DNA of 64,000 nucleotides, from assembly GCF_028462125.1 (NCBI RefSeq), contig NZ_CP115468.1, positions 2,137,097 to 2,201,096 on the forward strand, read 5' to 3'. Under the pieces are notes generated by a model. That model ran no database searches. It was given only the letters and a program-made list of their open reading frames with translations, and was not told the DNA's origin. The first letter of the stretch is position 1; every line of letters starts with the position of its first letter. A program made the position numbers and the translations under genes. The DNA comes from Leptospira sp. GIMC2001. GTDB lineage: Bacteria; Spirochaetota; Leptospiria; Leptospirales; Leptospiraceae. Positions 29,006 to 39,983 of this stretch are shown piece after piece.

Positions 29006-31081
29006 ATGGAATACACCAATAGACTGATCCACGAAAAAAGTCCCTATTTGCTACAACATTCACATAACCCAGTGGATTGGTTTCCATGGGGTGATGAAGC
29101 CTTCACGAAAGCTAAAAATGAAGGCAAACTAATATTTCTTTCGATCGGTTACGCGACTTGCCACTGGTGTCATGTAATGGAAAGAGAGTCTTTTGAGAAT
29201 GTTGAAACAGCAAAAATACTGAATGAAAATTTCGTATCAATCAAGTTAGATCGAGAGGAGAGGCCAGATGTGGATCGAATCTATATGGACGCAATTCATG
29301 CTCTCAATCAGCAAGGTGGATGGCCACTCAATATTTTCTTAACTCCCGACAAATTGCCACTTACTGGCGGAACTTACTTTCCGCCAAAGGCTCGGTATGG
29401 AATGAAAAGTTTCCCTGAAGTGCTGGAATCCGTGCAAGAATACTGGAAACAAAATAAAGATGAGATGTTGAATGCAGCCCAACAATTAACCGAATACCTG
29501 AATTCAGATCAAAATTCAGATTCAGAAAAATTAGAACTTCCAGAAAGGCTTGCGTTTGAGAATGCTTATGTACTCTTTGAGCAGTATTTTGATCCTGATT
29601 ATTATGGATTTAAGACTAATAACCAAAATAAATTTCCACCTAGTATGGGCTTATCTTACCTTATGGCATTTGCTCAATGGATCAATGAACCTCATGCTCT
29701 AGAGATGGCAGAGCTTACTTTACAGGCAATGAAAAAAGGGGGCGTCTACGATCAGATAGGTGGTGGACTTTGCCGTTATTCTACGGATCATGAATGGCTT
29801 GTTCCTCATTTTGAAAAAATGCTTTATGACAATGCATTATTCTTACAGGCTTTAACAGAAGCTTGGCAGATAACAAAAAAAGATTTTTATAAAAAAGCTG
29901 CGCTCGATGTTATCGAATATATTGAAAGAGATTTACGAACTAAGGAAGGAGGAATAGCATCGGCCGAGGATGCTGACAGTGCAGGAGAAGAGGGTAGATT
30001 CTACATTTGGGATTCCAAAGAGATCAAAGCAATCCTTGAAGATGACTATCACTTATTTACAAAATTTTGGAATATTTCTGAACAAGGAAATTTCGATTCA
30101 AAGAATATTCTCAATGAAACTTTTCATTCAAAACCAAATCAAGATTCGGATAAAAATCCAGTGTTTGATACGAAAGAGTTTCAAGAAAAAATCAAAATCG
30201 TAAAAAATAAATTACTTGAAGTTCGTAATCTAAGAATTCGACCTCTACGAGATGATAAAGTATTAGCATCTTGGAATGCATTGTATATCCAATCATTAGC
30301 ATATTCTGGAGCCGCTTTTCAAAACCAAGAATATATAAACCTGGCTTGTAAGACTTTTAATTTTATAGAAGAAAAATTGATCAATTGGGATCTGGGAATT
30401 CAGCGCAGATATAGGGATGGTGAAAGTAAATATTCCGGAACCCTCGTTGACTATGCCGAATTGGGTCTTGCGGCAATGAGTTTGTTTCGAGCAACGCAAG
30501 ATATTCAATATATATCAAAATCAAAGAAAATCAGTGAATGGATTCTCAATAAATTTTCTTCTGACATCGGACCATTCTATGAAACTGAAAAAAATAATTC
30601 GGACCTTATTCGACGTTCCATAGACGGATTTGATTCTGTGGAGCCATCAGGGAATAGTGCGACCGTCCGTTTCTTTCTCGCGCTAGTGAGTCTAGGAATT
30701 AATACAGATATTCTTATGTTTCATTCTGAAAATATTTTTCGATATTTTTCTAAGGAACTATCTACTCAAGGAATCAGCTATGCTCATATGCTTAAAACTT
30801 ATTTAGAATCAAGAGAACTCGCATCAGAAATTGTTGTCGTAGCCCAAGAAAAAAATTCCAATTATGATGAAGTGATTCAGTTTTTAAAAGAAGAGTTCCT
30901 TCCGGGTAAGATCATAGTTAGTTCAACCAGTTCGACATTTTCTGAAGACGTTAAGCTTATTCCGATTTTGGAAGGTAGAAAACCAACGTCCAATCTGGAT
31001 ATATATATCTGTCAGAATAGACGTTGTCTATTGCCAGTTCATAGCCTGGACGCTTTAAAAAAATCAATCCTCCAGAGATAG
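29006..31081 (+). CDS. YyaL/SSP411-type thioredoxin-domain protein
   Basis: A 691-residue protein starting [20 protein letters not shown] and containing [16 protein letters not shown], the CxxC-bearing thioredoxin-like domain (residues about 1-170) of the DUF255/spermatogenesis-associated protein 20 family. The rest resembles an (alpha/alpha)6 barrel of the N-acylglucosamine 2-epimerase type ([35 protein letters not shown]). The family is widespread from bacteria to mammals, and its biochemical activity is unsettled. It is monocistronic, and its 3' end overlaps rsfS by 18 bp. Confidence 0.9.
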   Translation: MEYTNRLIHEKSPYLLQHSHNPVDWFPWGDEAFTKAKNEGKLIFLSIGYATCHWCHVMERESFENVETAKILNENFVSIKLDREERPDVDRIYMDAIHALNQQGGWPLNIFLTPDKLPLTGGTYFPPKARYGMKSFPEVLESVQEYWKQNKDEMLNAAQQLTEYLNSDQNSDSEKLELPERLAFENAYVLFEQYFDPDYYGFKTNNQNKFPPSMGLSYLMAFAQWINEPHALEMAELTLQAMKKGGVYDQIGGGLCRYSTDHEWLVPHFEKMLYDNALFLQALTEAWQITKKDFYKKAALDVIEYIERDLRTKEGGIASAEDADSAGEEGRFYIWDSKEIKAILEDDYHLFTKFWNISEQGNFDSKNILNETFHSKPNQDSDKNPVFDTKEFQEKIKIVKNKLLEVRNLRIRPLRDDKVLASWNALYIQSLAYSGAAFQNQEYINLACKTFNFIEEKLINWDLGIQRRYRDGESKYSGTLVDYAELGLAAMSLFRATQDIQYISKSKKISEWILNKFSSDIGPFYETEKNNSDLIRRSIDGFDSVEPSGNSATVRFFLALVSLGINTDILMFHSENIFRYFSKELSTQGISYAHMLKTYLESRELASEIVVVAQEKNSNYDEVIQFLKEEFLPGKIIVSSTSSTFSEDVKLIPILEGRKPTSNLDIYICQNRRCLLPVHSLDALKKSILQR

Positions 31082-31456
31082 AAAATTTGCGTCACCCCAT
31101 AATCTTTCTAAATCATAGTATGTACGAATGTCTGGTTCCATTATATGAACTAAAATATCACCGTAGTCCAATAGCAACCATCCTGATGAATCTTTACCGA
31201 CGGCATTGGAAGGCAATTGATGATTTTGGATTCCTTTTCCTTTACGCAATGGCTTCATATACTTATCAATATCACGAGCAGCCGACCTAGCTTGCGTATT
31301 GGTCTTAGCTGTTGCAATTGCAAAATAGGTTAGATAAGAATTTACATCTTGCAAATCTAAAAATTGCATATCATCACATTTTTTCTCTACGAAAATTCGC
31401 TTTATTTCTTTTAATATTCCGATTACATCAGAATTTTTATTGCTTTGTTTTATCAA
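31064..31456 (-). CDS. rsfS: Ribosome silencing factor
   Basis: A 130-residue protein of the Iojap/RsfS family, which binds L14 and blocks subunit joining in starvation. Matching segments are [20 protein letters not shown], then ARDIDKYMK, and [20 protein letters not shown] followed by [12 protein letters not shown], which is diagnostic. The start is TTG inside the end of the LCP gene (20-bp overlap), with GGGAGAAG just upstream. It is the last gene of the long minus-strand operon; the nadD-yqeK-rsfS order is widely conserved, here with the LCP gene inserted. Confidence 0.93.
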   Translation of the reverse strand: MIKQSNKNSDVIGILKEIKRIFVEKKCDDMQFLDLQDVNSYLTYFAIATAKTNTQARSAARDIDKYMKPLRKGKGIQNHQLPSNAVGKDSSGWLLLDYGDILVHIMEPDIRTYYDLERLWGDANFLSLED

Positions 31457-32579
31457 AATCTTCTCCCAAAACGACCGTTACATCTAAACCCAACTCTTTT
31501 CTAATTACAAAAAAACGATTCTTCTCACCCATAGCGGAATAGACTTTTTCGGAGAGTCTAGTATTTCCTGATCGATCGATCACAAAGGTTTCTTTGAAAT
31601 CGGATTCCCATGCATTTTCTACGGAAAGAACTTTGATTCTTCTTTCACCAAGTAGTGACTTTGCTTTTTTAGCAAGTCCATTGATTGGAGTTCCGTTTAG
31701 GACTTCTGTCCTGCCACGTTCAGAATCTGCGAAGAATTCTGATAAGACATCTGCTTCGAATTTCTTATAAGCAATTTTTGCTGTATCAGATCTCACTTTT
31801 AGTAGTGATTCATCTTTATTAGGAACTCCAACTAGCTCACCTGGTAACTCAGAAATTCCAAATCCGATATCCTCTGATATCAGAAATTCAATCAAATTTG
31901 TAAATTCGTTTTCGTCTAAATTGGTTTGAATTAATGAATAGAGAAATGATATCCAAGGTTTTTTAATTGTCTCTTTTAACGATTGGACATAGAAAAAATA
32001 AGAAAGTATAGCACTCTCTTGACGTTCTAGCCTTGCAACATAGTCAAGAGCTTTCTTTGATGACAAGGCAGTAAGATAGTCGTATGCATCGGATCCATCT
32101 AAAGTATAAAATCCATTGGATGGGCGATTGTATCGATCCGTATTTAAAGCAGTTTTGGGCTCAAAAAATACAGGCAATCCACCACTAAAATCAATAATTT
32201 TCTTAAAATTTTTCTCATGAATCGTAACAGTATAATTAGGATTAAATCCTAAAATATCAGCGATTTCATTCTCTACAGTTTTTGGCGCACCTGATTTCAA
32301 TTTTTCTAATGAGGTTTCTTCGGATTCAAAACTAGCAAGTGGATTCACAAAAAACAATGCCACTTTCTTTTCTTTGGGGAAAATTGTAATGAGAACGCTA
32401 AAAAAATAATCATCATCGTCACTCATTGCATGAACAAGGAAGGTAACTTTTCTCAATTGAGTGATTTGTTTGTCTAGCTTTAGATGTCCCATCTGCTTGG
32501 ATACAAAAAGCACCAAAGAAAACAAAACGAGTGTTGCTGCGACCACTAAAATGATAAATTGGGTTCGATTTTTAATCAT
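31437..32579 (-). CDS. LytR/CpsA/Psr-like membrane protein with LytR_C domain
   Basis: A 380-residue protein with one N-terminal membrane helix (residues 7-26) and an LCP-like extracytoplasmic domain. Segments that align are VLITIFPKEKKVALFFVNPL, ILGFNPNYTVTIHEKNFKKI, and FSGGLPVFFE with LDGSDAYDYL. The C-terminal LytR_C domain is TEVLNGTPINGLAKKAKSLL. The family attaches glycopolymers to cell wall or lipid carriers. The arginines that bind pyrophosphate in active LCP enzymes (RSDTM, PRDT, YVRxR) are missing; only RLERQ near residue 190 resembles the family's RQ motif. Transfer activity is doubtful. It overlaps nadD/yqeK by ATGA. Confidence 0.65.
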   Translation of the reverse strand: MIKNRTQFIILVVAATLVLFSLVLFVSKQMGHLKLDKQITQLRKVTFLVHAMSDDDDYFFSVLITIFPKEKKVALFFVNPLASFESEETSLEKLKSGAPKTVENEIADILGFNPNYTVTIHEKNFKKIIDFSGGLPVFFEPKTALNTDRYNRPSNGFYTLDGSDAYDYLTALSSKKALDYVARLERQESAILSYFFYVQSLKETIKKPWISFLYSLIQTNLDENEFTNLIEFLISEDIGFGISELPGELVGVPNKDESLLKVRSDTAKIAYKKFEADVLSEFFADSERGRTEVLNGTPINGLAKKAKSLLGERRIKVLSVENAWESDFKETFVIDRSGNTRLSEKVYSAMGEKNRFFVIRKELGLDVTVVLGEDFDKTKQ

Positions 32580-33751
32580 GATGACATTTCCTCTAATTGA
32601 TTGATCGACATATTATAAACAGCTAATGTGTTCGCATGAATACTTTTTTTATTGGCAATCAGATCATTCATAGTAGTTCTAGATTTCATAAACATTCCAA
32701 ATTCTAATGACATCAAGGATTTTTCAATCCAGAGTTGACGGTCCTCATGTTTTAATGCGTAGTCAGAACCAAGGAAATCAGCAACGTAGAGAATTTTTGC
32801 AAGAAATCCCATTGAATCTGATCCGAGAGTATGATAGGACACCGAATTTAGTATTTCATTATCTTCAATTCCCATTTCTCTTAGCTTATATTTTGCTGAG
32901 AACGCATGATAGGATTGCTTCGGTATCGATTCGGAATTGAATCCGTATTTTTGAAATAGATCTAAGTGATAATTGTCTGTTTTTTGTTTTGTAATATCAT
33001 GAATCAGACCAGCGATTTCTGCTTTTTCTGGAAAAGGATAATTATGAGACAAAGCCAATTGCTTTGCAAAGTCAGAAACTCGCAGGCAATGGTTGAACCT
33101 TGTTTCAGTAACTTCACCCTTCATGATCCCTTGCCATTTTTTTATAACATTTTCATTGTATTTTAATGAATAGATATTCTTCATCTCTTCAAACACTGGC
33201 GGATAGATTCCATCTCCAGTTGGATACATTCGAAATTCACTGGAAGATACAATCCATAATGGATTATCCAATATCTCAAAATTCTCTTTAAACATTTTCA
33301 CAGGGATTGGAACAGTCTGCGTGATTTCTGAATTCCTGCGAAACACAACGAAACGAGATATTTCTTTCAAAATAATCTCAATTGCTTTCCAGTTTTCTAG
33401 ATCTTCCAATTGATCTTCACCAATCAGTAGATCTAAGGCGTATCCGGGATATAAACTCTTGGCTGCAAGAATGGTTTCATAACTATAACTGATATTTTCT
33501 TTGAGAATTTCGATATCCCAAATTTCGATTTTTTCTGGATTGATATCTTGGAAATTTATTTTCGATAATATCAATGATTCTTCTGGAAGGAATAATTTAT
33601 TTTCTTTGAATGGGGATAGTCGATTCGGAACAATCAAAACCTTATGCGTTGAGGGAAATCTGTCTAAATAAAACTCTATTAATTTTCTATGTCCTAAATG
33701 TGGAGGATCAAAACTTCCTCCATATAAAGCAATTCTCTTAGACTCGGACAT
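32576..33751 (-). CDS. nadD: Fusion of nicotinate-nucleotide adenylyltransferase (NadD) and HD hydrolase (YqeK)
   Basis: About 391 residues. Residues 1-195 are Nad[21 protein letters not shown] (the nucleotidyl-transferase GxFDPxHxGH loop) and SSSEFR, making deamido-NAD from nicotinate mononucleotide and ATP. Residues about 205-390 are a YqeK-type HD domain: [41 protein letters not shown] and [10 protein letters not shown] supply the metal-binding His/Asp set that hydrolyses diadenosine tetraphosphate. The genes are separate neighbours in many bacteria. Two ATGs compete: 33757 sits directly on the GGAA element, so 33751 is preferred. It overlaps proA by 14 bp. Confidence 0.93.
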   Translation of the reverse strand: MSESKRIALYGGSFDPPHLGHRKLIEFYLDRFPSTHKVLIVPNRLSPFKENKLFLPEESLILSKINFQDINPEKIEIWDIEILKENISYSYETILAAKSLYPGYALDLLIGEDQLEDLENWKAIEIILKEISRFVVFRRNSEITQTVPIPVKMFKENFEILDNPLWIVSSSEFRMYPTGDGIYPPVFEEMKNIYSLKYNENVIKKWQGIMKGEVTETRFNHCLRVSDFAKQLALSHNYPFPEKAEIAGLIHDITKQKTDNYHLDLFQKYGFNSESIPKQSYHAFSAKYKLREMGIEDNEILNSVSYHTLGSDSMGFLAKILYVADFLGSDYALKHEDRQLWIEKSLMSLEFGMFMKSRTTMNDLIANKKSIHANTLAVYNMSINQLEEMSS

Positions 33752-34991
33752 GACCATTTCCAGAAAGATAGGTTGTAGTTGTTGTTAGGTGCTCAAGTCC
33801 CATTGGACCTCGCACATGCAATTTGCCCGTACTAATTCCAACTTCGGCACCAAGTCCCAATTCTCCACCATCATGGAAACGAGAAGAGCAATTTACGAAA
33901 ATTCCCGCAGAATCAATTTCTTTCTTAAATCGTTGGATATTCAAATAGTCTTTCGATAGAATAACTTCTGTATGTCCAGAAGTGTATTTATTTATGAATT
34001 GAATGGCTTCATCCAAATCATTAACCATCGCGCAAGACAGTCGAAGATCCAAGAATTCTTCTGAATAGATTTCCTCAGTCGCAAGTTTATTGCCAGGATA
34101 ATCTTTCGCGAGCAATTCATCTAGATACAATTCCACATTAGAATTTTTTAAAGCTGAAATTACTTCTTTGGTATAAGGATATTTTTTGTGAATTATAAGA
34201 TTTTCGAGTGCATTACATACTCCAGGTCTCTGAACTTTCGAGTTGATCACAATATCAATAGTATTTTGGAAATCGGCAGATTCATCAATGAATAGATTTA
34301 CTACTCCTTTGTCATGCTTCACAACAGGAATACTGGATAGCTCGACTACAGTTTTTATCAAACCTTCACCACCACGAGGTACAACTATATCAATAAACTT
34401 ATCTAGCTTAAGCAAGGGAGCCATTACTTCTCGATCTGTTTCTTCCACAAATACTACAGCGTCTGCTGGAAGATGATTATTCGCTAAAACATCTGAGAAA
34501 ATTTTTGCAAGAATTGTATTGGAATGAACTGCTTCCTTGCCACCTCGCAAAATACAAACATTACCCGATTTAAAAGAAAGAGCAGCAACATCAATGGTAA
34601 CATTGGGTCTAGATTCGAAGATCACAAGCAATACACCGATTGGAACCTTTTCTGTCACCAACTCAAGACCATTTGGTAAATTCACTCCGCGTACAACCTG
34701 TCCGATTGGATCTTGCAAGTTAGCAATCTCTCGAACAGAATCAGCGATTCCTGCAATTCTTTTTTCATTCAGCAGAAGACGATCGGTCAACGCTGAACTG
34801 AGTTTTTTTATTTTTGCATTCTCAATATCTTTCTCGTTCTCTGATACAATAAGCTTTGTGTTTGCTACCAAGGAATCAGCGAGTTCAATTAGAACTTTGT
34901 TTTTTACATTTGTAGTTAATGATTTAACAGATCGCTTTGCTTTGTATGCACGACTTGCAATCTGGTTTGTATAATCTGTCCAATCCTTCAT
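33738..34991 (-). CDS. proA: Glutamate-5-semialdehyde dehydrogenase
   Basis: A 417-residue enzyme reducing glutamyl-5-phosphate to the semialdehyde, the second step of proline synthesis. Family motifs include [55 protein letters not shown] with the catalytic cysteine, and a C-terminal [18 protein letters not shown]. The frame opens earlier at a TTG (35015), but ATG at 34991 lies two bases after the proB stop and has GAGAGG upstream. proB and proA are therefore adjacent in the usual order. Confidence 0.96.
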   Translation of the reverse strand: MKDWTDYTNQIASRAYKAKRSVKSLTTNVKNKVLIELADSLVANTKLIVSENEKDIENAKIKKLSSALTDRLLLNEKRIAGIADSVREIANLQDPIGQVVRGVNLPNGLELVTEKVPIGVLLVIFESRPNVTIDVAALSFKSGNVCILRGGKEAVHSNTILAKIFSDVLANNHLPADAVVFVEETDREVMAPLLKLDKFIDIVVPRGGEGLIKTVVELSSIPVVKHDKGVVNLFIDESADFQNTIDIVINSKVQRPGVCNALENLIIHKKYPYTKEVISALKNSNVELYLDELLAKDYPGNKLATEEIYSEEFLDLRLSCAMVNDLDEAIQFINKYTSGHTEVILSKDYLNIQRFKKEIDSAGIFVNCSSRFHDGGELGLGAEVGISTGKLHVRGPMGLEHLTTTTTYLSGNGHVRV

Positions 34992-34993
34992 GA

Positions 34994-35944
34994 TTAAAAA
35001 AACCTCTCTATCCAATTTTTCTGATTTTGGCTCGTTTGTTCAAAATTCTCGGATGCTATGATAGTTCCTTTATTCGTTCCTTCAAAAAAATTTCGAACAG
35101 AATTAGGTTTAGTGCCATTCACAATTCCAGTGATGATTCCAAAATCCAAAAGTATTTTCGCTGCTTTCAATTTCGTTGTCATTCCGCCAGTTCCAGGTCC
35201 AGTTGGCCCATAGGCAAATTTCATATCATCATCTTCTACTTTATTCAAAAACGGAACTAATTTATCATCTCGAAGAAATCCATCTACGCCTGTTAGTATT
35301 AGCAATACATTAGCATTCAGAAGACTTGCAACCATTGCAGATAGAAAATCGTTGTCTCCAAGATTCAATTCATCAGTGGATATGGAATCATTTTCATTAA
35401 CAATTGGAAGTATATTCCATTCTAATAATTTACGAAAAGTATTTTCTAAGTTTTTGTGACCCTCTTTGGTAACTATATCTCCCTTACCAAAAAGAATCTG
35501 GGCAATGGGTATATTCACTTGCGAAAAAAATCTTTCATACAAATTCATCAATTTGTTTTGGCCCAATGCAGCAAGAGCTTGCTTTTCAGCAAGACTTGGT
35601 TTATCTGCAAGTTTATGTTTAGTTGTGGAAGCTATCTCATCTACAAAAGTTTTATTGGATCCAATATCAGATTTATCTTCTCGAGATTGCTCTTTTTCCA
35701 TTGTAGTCTTGCGTGAAGTGAAACTATGCTCACTTGTCTCAGAAAAAATGGTTTTGCCTTGGGCGATTGCTCCACTAGACACCAATATTACTTTTTTTCC
35801 TTTATCTCGTAAGCTTCGAATATCGCCCGCTAGATGGTAGAGAAAATCATTAACTGAATTCTTATCGCCAGAGACTCGAGCAGAACCTACTTTGATAACG
35901 ATGATTTCTGCATTTTGTATTTTATGAAATATCTGATCGTTCAT
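34994..35944 (-). CDS. proB: Glutamate 5-kinase, without PUA domain and with an internal insertion
   Basis: A protein of about 316 residues phosphorylating glutamate for proline synthesis. Visible parts are [63 protein letters not shown] and [14 protein letters not shown]. The C-terminal PUA domain of the E. coli enzyme is absent, as in many short homologues. Between [10 protein letters not shown] and [10 protein letters not shown] lies an insertion of roughly 40-45 charged, Ser/Lys-rich residues that I do not recognise. ATG at 35944 is preferred over an upstream TTG (35977) because it gives a normal N-terminus; it overlaps the end of obgE by 23 bp. Confidence 0.94.
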   Translation of the reverse strand: MNDQIFHKIQNAEIIVIKVGSARVSGDKNSVNDFLYHLAGDIRSLRDKGKKVILVSSGAIAQGKTIFSETSEHSFTSRKTTMEKEQSREDKSDIGSNKTFVDEIASTTKHKLADKPSLAEKQALAALGQNKLMNLYERFFSQVNIPIAQILFGKGDIVTKEGHKNLENTFRKLLEWNILPIVNENDSISTDELNLGDNDFLSAMVASLLNANVLLILTGVDGFLRDDKLVPFLNKVEDDDMKFAYGPTGPGTGGMTTKLKAAKILLDFGIITGIVNGTKPNSVRNFFEGTNKGTIIASENFEQTSQNQKNWIERFF

Positions 35945-36947
35945 GATTTGTTTCAATTGGGAAAAATATTTGATCAATTCTATCTAACAATAATTCAATG
36001 TTTATATTTTTCTCAGCAGAGATCGGAACAATCTCCCCAAGTTGAGAATATTGATTCATAATTTCTTCAGTAAAATTAGGATCACTTTCCCATAAATCTA
36101 CCTTATTCAAAACGATAAGAAATGGCTTTTCCATGATCAAAGGATCGTATGATTCCAATTCAGCGCGGAGTAGGGCGAGATCATGCTCAATTTCAAGCCT
36201 CGAGCCATCTAACAAAAATAAGATTCCTTTAACTCGTTCAATATGCTTTAAAAATGACAATCCTAAACCTAAGCCCCGACTGGCACCTTCAATGATTCCA
36301 GGAATATCAGCGATTGTATAACGAAAACTATCGGATTGCCGTTTCACAACTCCCAAATTGGGAATCAATGTTGTAAAACTATAGTTTGCAATTTTTGGTT
36401 GGGCTTCTGTAATTTTTGAGAGCAGGGTAGATTTTCCAGCATTTGGAAAACCCACAATACCTAAGTCTGCAAGTAATTTGAGAGTAAGTAAAACTTCTCT
36501 TTCTTCGCCTGGTTCACCTGGTTGAGCAAATTTGGGAGCTTGTAGCGTTGATGATTTGAAAAATGTATTTCCTTTACCGCCACGACCACCGCGTGCTATC
36601 ACAAAATCCACTTCTTCTGTGAAATCGTAGATGCATTCCATAGTCACTTTGTCAATTACTTGAGTTCCGATCGGAACAAGTAGAACTAAATCTTCGCCAT
36701 CTTTGCCATCACGCTTCTGTCCACGACCAAAATCGCCAACTTCCGCTGCATATGTTTTATCTGGTCTAAATTTATCTAGAGTCTGGATTGCTATTCGAGA
36801 GCGAAGGATGATGTTTCCGCCTTTTCCTCCGTCACCGCCGTCTGGTCCACCAAATTCAGCATATTTCTCGTGCCGAAAGTGGACAGAACCAGCACCACCG
36901 TGCCCAGCTTTTAAACTGATGGAAACTTCATCAATGAACTTAGACAG
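35922..36947 (-). CDS. obgE: GTPase ObgE/CgtA, apparently initiated at CTG
   Basis: Translating past the internal GTG at 36647 shows the full Obg domain upstream in frame without a stop: [20 protein letters not shown], then [13 protein letters not shown] and [17 protein letters not shown]. The G domain follows with [22 protein letters not shown] and LNKVDLWE. Total length is about 341 residues, normal for ObgE, a ribosome-associated GTPase of 50S assembly. Between the rpmA stop (36968-36970) and the conserved start there is no in-frame ATG, GTG or TTG. CTG at 36945-36947 gives (M)SKFIDEV, matching the usual Obg beginning, with an AGG about 12-15 bases upstream. A rare CTG start is the simplest reading. 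Confidence 0.9.
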   Translation of the reverse strand: MSKFIDEVSISLKAGHGGAGSVHFRHEKYAEFGGPDGGDGGKGGNIILRSRIAIQTLDKFRPDKTYAAEVGDFGRGQKRDGKDGEDLVLLVPIGTQVIDKVTMECIYDFTEEVDFVIARGGRGGKGNTFFKSSTLQAPKFAQPGEPGEEREVLLTLKLLADLGIVGFPNAGKSTLLSKITEAQPKIANYSFTTLIPNLGVVKRQSDSFRYTIADIPGIIEGASRGLGLGLSFLKHIERVKGILFLLDGSRLEIEHDLALLRAELESYDPLIMEKPFLIVLNKVDLWESDPNFTEEIMNQYSQLGEIVPISAEKNINIELLLDRIDQIFFPIETNHERSDIS

Positions 36948-36967
36948 GTGGTAAAAATTCTGCCTGG

Positions 36968-37228
36968 TTAGGCGATTGCTGGATGAACAGAAACCTGCTG
37001 TCTCTTCTTATCCACATGTTCGAAGGCAACTACGCCATCAACGAGAGCAAACAATGTGTGGTCACGACCGACTCCAACATTTTTGCCAGGCTTCATTTTG
37101 GTTCCTCTTTGACGAACTAGGATATTTCCTGAGATCGCTTTTTGACCGCCATAGATCTTTACACCCAATCTTTTCGATTGAGAATCGCGACCGTTCTTAG
37201 ATGAACCACCACCTTTTTTATGTGCCAT
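36968..37228 (-). CDS. rpmA: Ribosomal protein L27
   Basis: An 86-residue protein beginning [20 protein letters not shown] and continuing [24 protein letters not shown] and [12 protein letters not shown], all typical L27. The N-terminus reaches the peptidyl-transferase centre. It starts directly with AHKKGGG and has no cleavable extension of the kind processed by Prp in Firmicutes. AGGAG precedes the ATG. It lies in the conserved rplU-prp-rpmA-obgE order. Confidence 0.98.
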   Translation of the reverse strand: MAHKKGGGSSKNGRDSQSKRLGVKIYGGQKAISGNILVRQRGTKMKPGKNVGVGRDHTLFALVDGVVAFEHVDKKRQQVSVHPAIA

Positions 37229-37258
37229 GTTAAATCTCCTAATGTAAAGAAGTGCCTT

Positions 37259-37621
37259 TTATGACACCGCTCTCTTATCTTCTTCTATAAATTCTTCAAT
37301 AATCCTAACCTGAATCTCTTCGCGATTCTCTGAGGCTAGTGCTTCCAGACCAATAATTGTCATCTGAAATGCTTGGTCAACCAAGATCGAAAGCTTTGGA
37401 TTCCGAACTTCCGACAACTGGAAGCCGAGAACACCTTCTTGTTTTGCCATCGCAGTGACAGCTTTTTCTTTTTTCAAATATAGAAACATGGTCTGCACTA
37501 AAGTAGATACCGCAGCGCAAAGAACATTGGTTCCCTTAGAACCGGATGCCAAAGAAGCATGTCCTTGAGCTAGAAGTCCGGTAAAAAGTCCTTGTTTCTT
37601 AGTTATTAAAACTTCTATCAA
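37259..37621 (-). CDS. Prp-like cysteine protease (YsxB/DUF464 family)
   Basis: A 120-residue protein with the two catalytic segments of Prp: [11 protein letters not shown] carrying the His near residue 20 and [10 protein letters not shown] carrying the Cys near residue 35. In Firmicutes Prp removes an N-terminal extension from L27. Here L27 lacks that extension, so the substrate is unclear. The start is TTG overlapping the rplU stop (TTGA), so translation is coupled to L21. It sits between rplU and rpmA as in Firmicutes. Confidence 0.9.
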   Translation of the reverse strand: MIEVLITKKQGLFTGLLAQGHASLASGSKGTNVLCAAVSTLVQTMFLYLKKEKAVTAMAKQEGVLGFQLSEVRNPKLSILVDQAFQMTIIGLEALASENREEIQVRIIEEFIEEDKRAVS

Positions 37622-37929
37622 GCTGGAACGATTGAAACTACCTGCAATTTTTGGAGATCTTGTCTATGTCCCCAAGCACGTTTGTAGTTCTTTCTCCTTT
37701 TGTATTTGAATCCACGAATCTTTTTACCTCGTAAATCTTCAACTACCTTCAATACAACTTTTGCACCTGCGAGCGGAGATGCACCAACATTTACTTTGTT
37801 ACCATCAGCAACAAGAAGAACACTTGCGTTGAATTCTTCACCTGGGTTTTTCCCACTTTTCTCTGATAAGAAAACTTGGTCTTTTTCTACTTTGTATTGT
37901 TTGTTTCCGACTGAAATAATTGCGAACAT
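37618..37929 (-). CDS. rplU: Ribosomal protein L21
   Basis: A 103-residue protein starting [20 protein letters not shown], with [19 protein letters not shown] and [17 protein letters not shown] segments of L21 (the protein reads NVGASPLAG). The frame extends 22 codons further upstream, but ATG at 37929 has AAGGA nine bases before it and gives the standard N-terminus. It is the first gene of the long minus-strand operon and is divergent from typA. Confidence 0.97.
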   Translation of the reverse strand: MFAIISVGNKQYKVEKDQVFLSEKSGKNPGEEFNASVLLVADGNKVNVGASPLAGAKVVLKVVEDLRGKKIRGFKYKRRKNYKRAWGHRQDLQKLQVVSIVPA

Positions 37930-38042
37930 ATGAGAAATCCTTGAATCTATGCTAATTGTCCAGGTTTTCAGGACAGGCGCTGTAGTCAAGGTCAAATACC
38001 CATAGACAGGAAAAACACAAACAAATTTATGGTAATTAAATT

Positions 38043-39845
38043 ATGGAAATTCGCAATATCGCAATCATTGCCCACGTCGACCACGGAAAAACTACACTTC
38101 TAGATGCAATTTTGAGACAGACTGGTTCTGTAAATGCAAAAGAAGATCGTGAAAGAATCATGGATTCTAATGACTTAGAACAAGAAAAAGGAATCACTAT
38201 CCTTGCCAAGAACACATCGGTTATTTATAAAGATACTCGAATTAACGTTGTTGATACACCAGGTCACGCTGACTTCGGTGGAGAAGTAGAGCGAGTTTTG
38301 TCTATGACAGACTGTACTCTTCTTCTAATTGATGCATTCGACGGTCCAATGCCGCAGACTCGATTCGTTCTAGGAAAGTCTTTAGAACTAGGACATAAAC
38401 CAATATTAGTAATCAATAAAGTAGATAGAGATGGCGCGCGTCCAGGATTCTCTGTAGATAAATCTTTTGATCTATTCAGTGATCTTGGTGCAAATGATGA
38501 ACAGTTGGACTTTCCAATTATTTATGCTTCGGCAAAAGAAGGTTGGGCAGTTACCGATCTTAAAGATGCACCTGGTAAAGATATTTCTCCTCTATTGGAT
38601 ATGATCCTAAAGCATGTTCCAAAAATTGTACCAAAAGATGAAGAGCCTCTACAATTCCAAGTAACATCCCTGGGATACAACGATTATGTTGGTCGTATCG
38701 CTGTTGGTAAAATTTATGCTGGAAAAATCAAACGAGGAATGGATGTTACTATGTGCCGTACAAACGGTACAAACTCCAACTACAAAATCTCCAAAATCTT
38801 TGGCTTTCAAGGATTACAAAGAGTTGAGCAAGATGAAATGGGCTCAGGAGATATTGCAGCTATTGCCGGTATTCCAGATGTGTTTATCGGAGATACAGTT
38901 TGTGATTTAGGCAAACCTTTTCCACTTCCTGCAATCAAAGTTGAAGAACCAACTGTTTCGATGTTCTTTCTTGTAAACAATTCTCCATTTGCTGGTAAAG
39001 AAGGAAAATTTGTTACAACAAGTAAACTCAAAGAAAGATTGGAGCGTGAACTAGAAACCAACGTTGCCTTAAGACTCGAAGAAACAGAAGATAAAGATCG
39101 ATTCAAAGTTCTCGGTCGAGGTGAGCTTCATCTATCCGTTCTCATTGAAACCATGAGAAGAGAAGGATATGAATTGAATGTATCCAGACCGGAAGTTATT
39201 ATCAAAAAGAACGAGAATGGCGACAAGCTTGAACCATACGAAAATCTTGTTATGGACATACCAGATGCTTATAGCGGCACAATCATTGCAGAATTGAACC
39301 GAAGAAAAGGTGAAATGACTGTTATGGATGCACATGCTTCTGGAATGACTCGTGTTGAATACATCATTCCAACTCGTGGAATTATTGGATTTAGAGGGTT
39401 CTTTATCTCGGAGACTCGCGGTGAAGGGTCAATGTCGAGTCTATTTCTTCGCTACGATAAATTCAAAGGTGAAATGCCAGGACGCAAAAACGGTGCACTC
39501 ATTTCCATGGACACAGGAGAAACTACAGCTTATGCATTGTGGAAAGCTCAAGAAAGAGGCGATCTTTTTCTTGGACCTCAAATCTCTGTCTATTCAGGAA
39601 TGATCATTGGCGTTCATAGCCGTGAAAACGATCTTGAAGTGAACCCAGTTCGAGAAAAGAAGCTAACCAACGTGAGAGCATCTGGTTCCGATGAGGCAAT
39701 CAGATTGGTTCCGCATAAGAAACTTTCATTAGAACAAGCGATAGAATTCTTGGATGACGATGAATTGCTCGAAGTCACACCTGCAAGCCTCAGGCTCAGA
39801 AAGAAACATTTAGATCCGAATATGAGAAAACGAAGCGGGAAATAA
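38043..39845 (+). CDS. typA: Translational GTPase TypA/BipA
   Basis: A 600-residue ribosome-binding GTPase. The G motifs are [31 protein letters not shown] and [10 protein letters not shown]. Elongation-factor domains follow, and the TypA-specific C-terminal part has [20 protein letters not shown] and [20 protein letters not shown]. TypA assists 50S assembly at low temperature and under stress. It is monocistronic with an intrinsic terminator after it. It is divergent from rplU, with 113 bp between starts. Confidence 0.97.
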   Translation: MEIRNIAIIAHVDHGKTTLLDAILRQTGSVNAKEDRERIMDSNDLEQEKGITILAKNTSVIYKDTRINVVDTPGHADFGGEVERVLSMTDCTLLLIDAFDGPMPQTRFVLGKSLELGHKPILVINKVDRDGARPGFSVDKSFDLFSDLGANDEQLDFPIIYASAKEGWAVTDLKDAPGKDISPLLDMILKHVPKIVPKDEEPLQFQVTSLGYNDYVGRIAVGKIYAGKIKRGMDVTMCRTNGTNSNYKISKIFGFQGLQRVEQDEMGSGDIAAIAGIPDVFIGDTVCDLGKPFPLPAIKVEEPTVSMFFLVNNSPFAGKEGKFVTTSKLKERLERELETNVALRLEETEDKDRFKVLGRGELHLSVLIETMRREGYELNVSRPEVIIKKNENGDKLEPYENLVMDIPDAYSGTIIAELNRRKGEMTVMDAHASGMTRVEYIIPTRGIIGFRGFFISETRGEGSMSSLFLRYDKFKGEMPGRKNGALISMDTGETTAYALWKAQERGDLFLGPQISVYSGMIIGVHSRENDLEVNPVREKKLTNVRASGSDEAIRLVPHKKLSLEQAIEFLDDDELLEVTPASLRLRKKHLDPNMRKRSGK

Positions 39846-39891
39846 TTCATTTCCCTTTTTGTAATTTCATAAAAATCTAATTCAAAAAAAC

Positions 39892-39928
39892 AAAACCCCA
39901 AGAAGTTTGAAGCTTCTCGGGGTTTTTT
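39892..39928. terminator. Bidirectional intrinsic terminator between typA and the AsmA-like gene
   Basis: AAAACCCC-A-AGAAG pairs with CTTCT-C-GGGGTTTT around a seven-base loop, with one mismatch. Six T follow on the plus strand and four A precede on the left, giving U tracts in both directions. It lies in the convergent gap. Confidence 0.85.
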
Positions 39929-39983
39929 GTTTAAACTAAGATTAACTAAATCCGCAGAAATTTTAAATTTACTAACGAAAAAA

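Noticed and set aside
34537..34974. 145-codon plus-strand frame opposite proA
   Set aside because: It is antisense to strongly conserved proA sequence and has no start signal or domain.
35922..36647. A truncated ObgE of 241 residues starting at GTG 36647
   Set aside because: The missing Obg domain is encoded without interruption directly upstream in the same frame, so the gene is full length.
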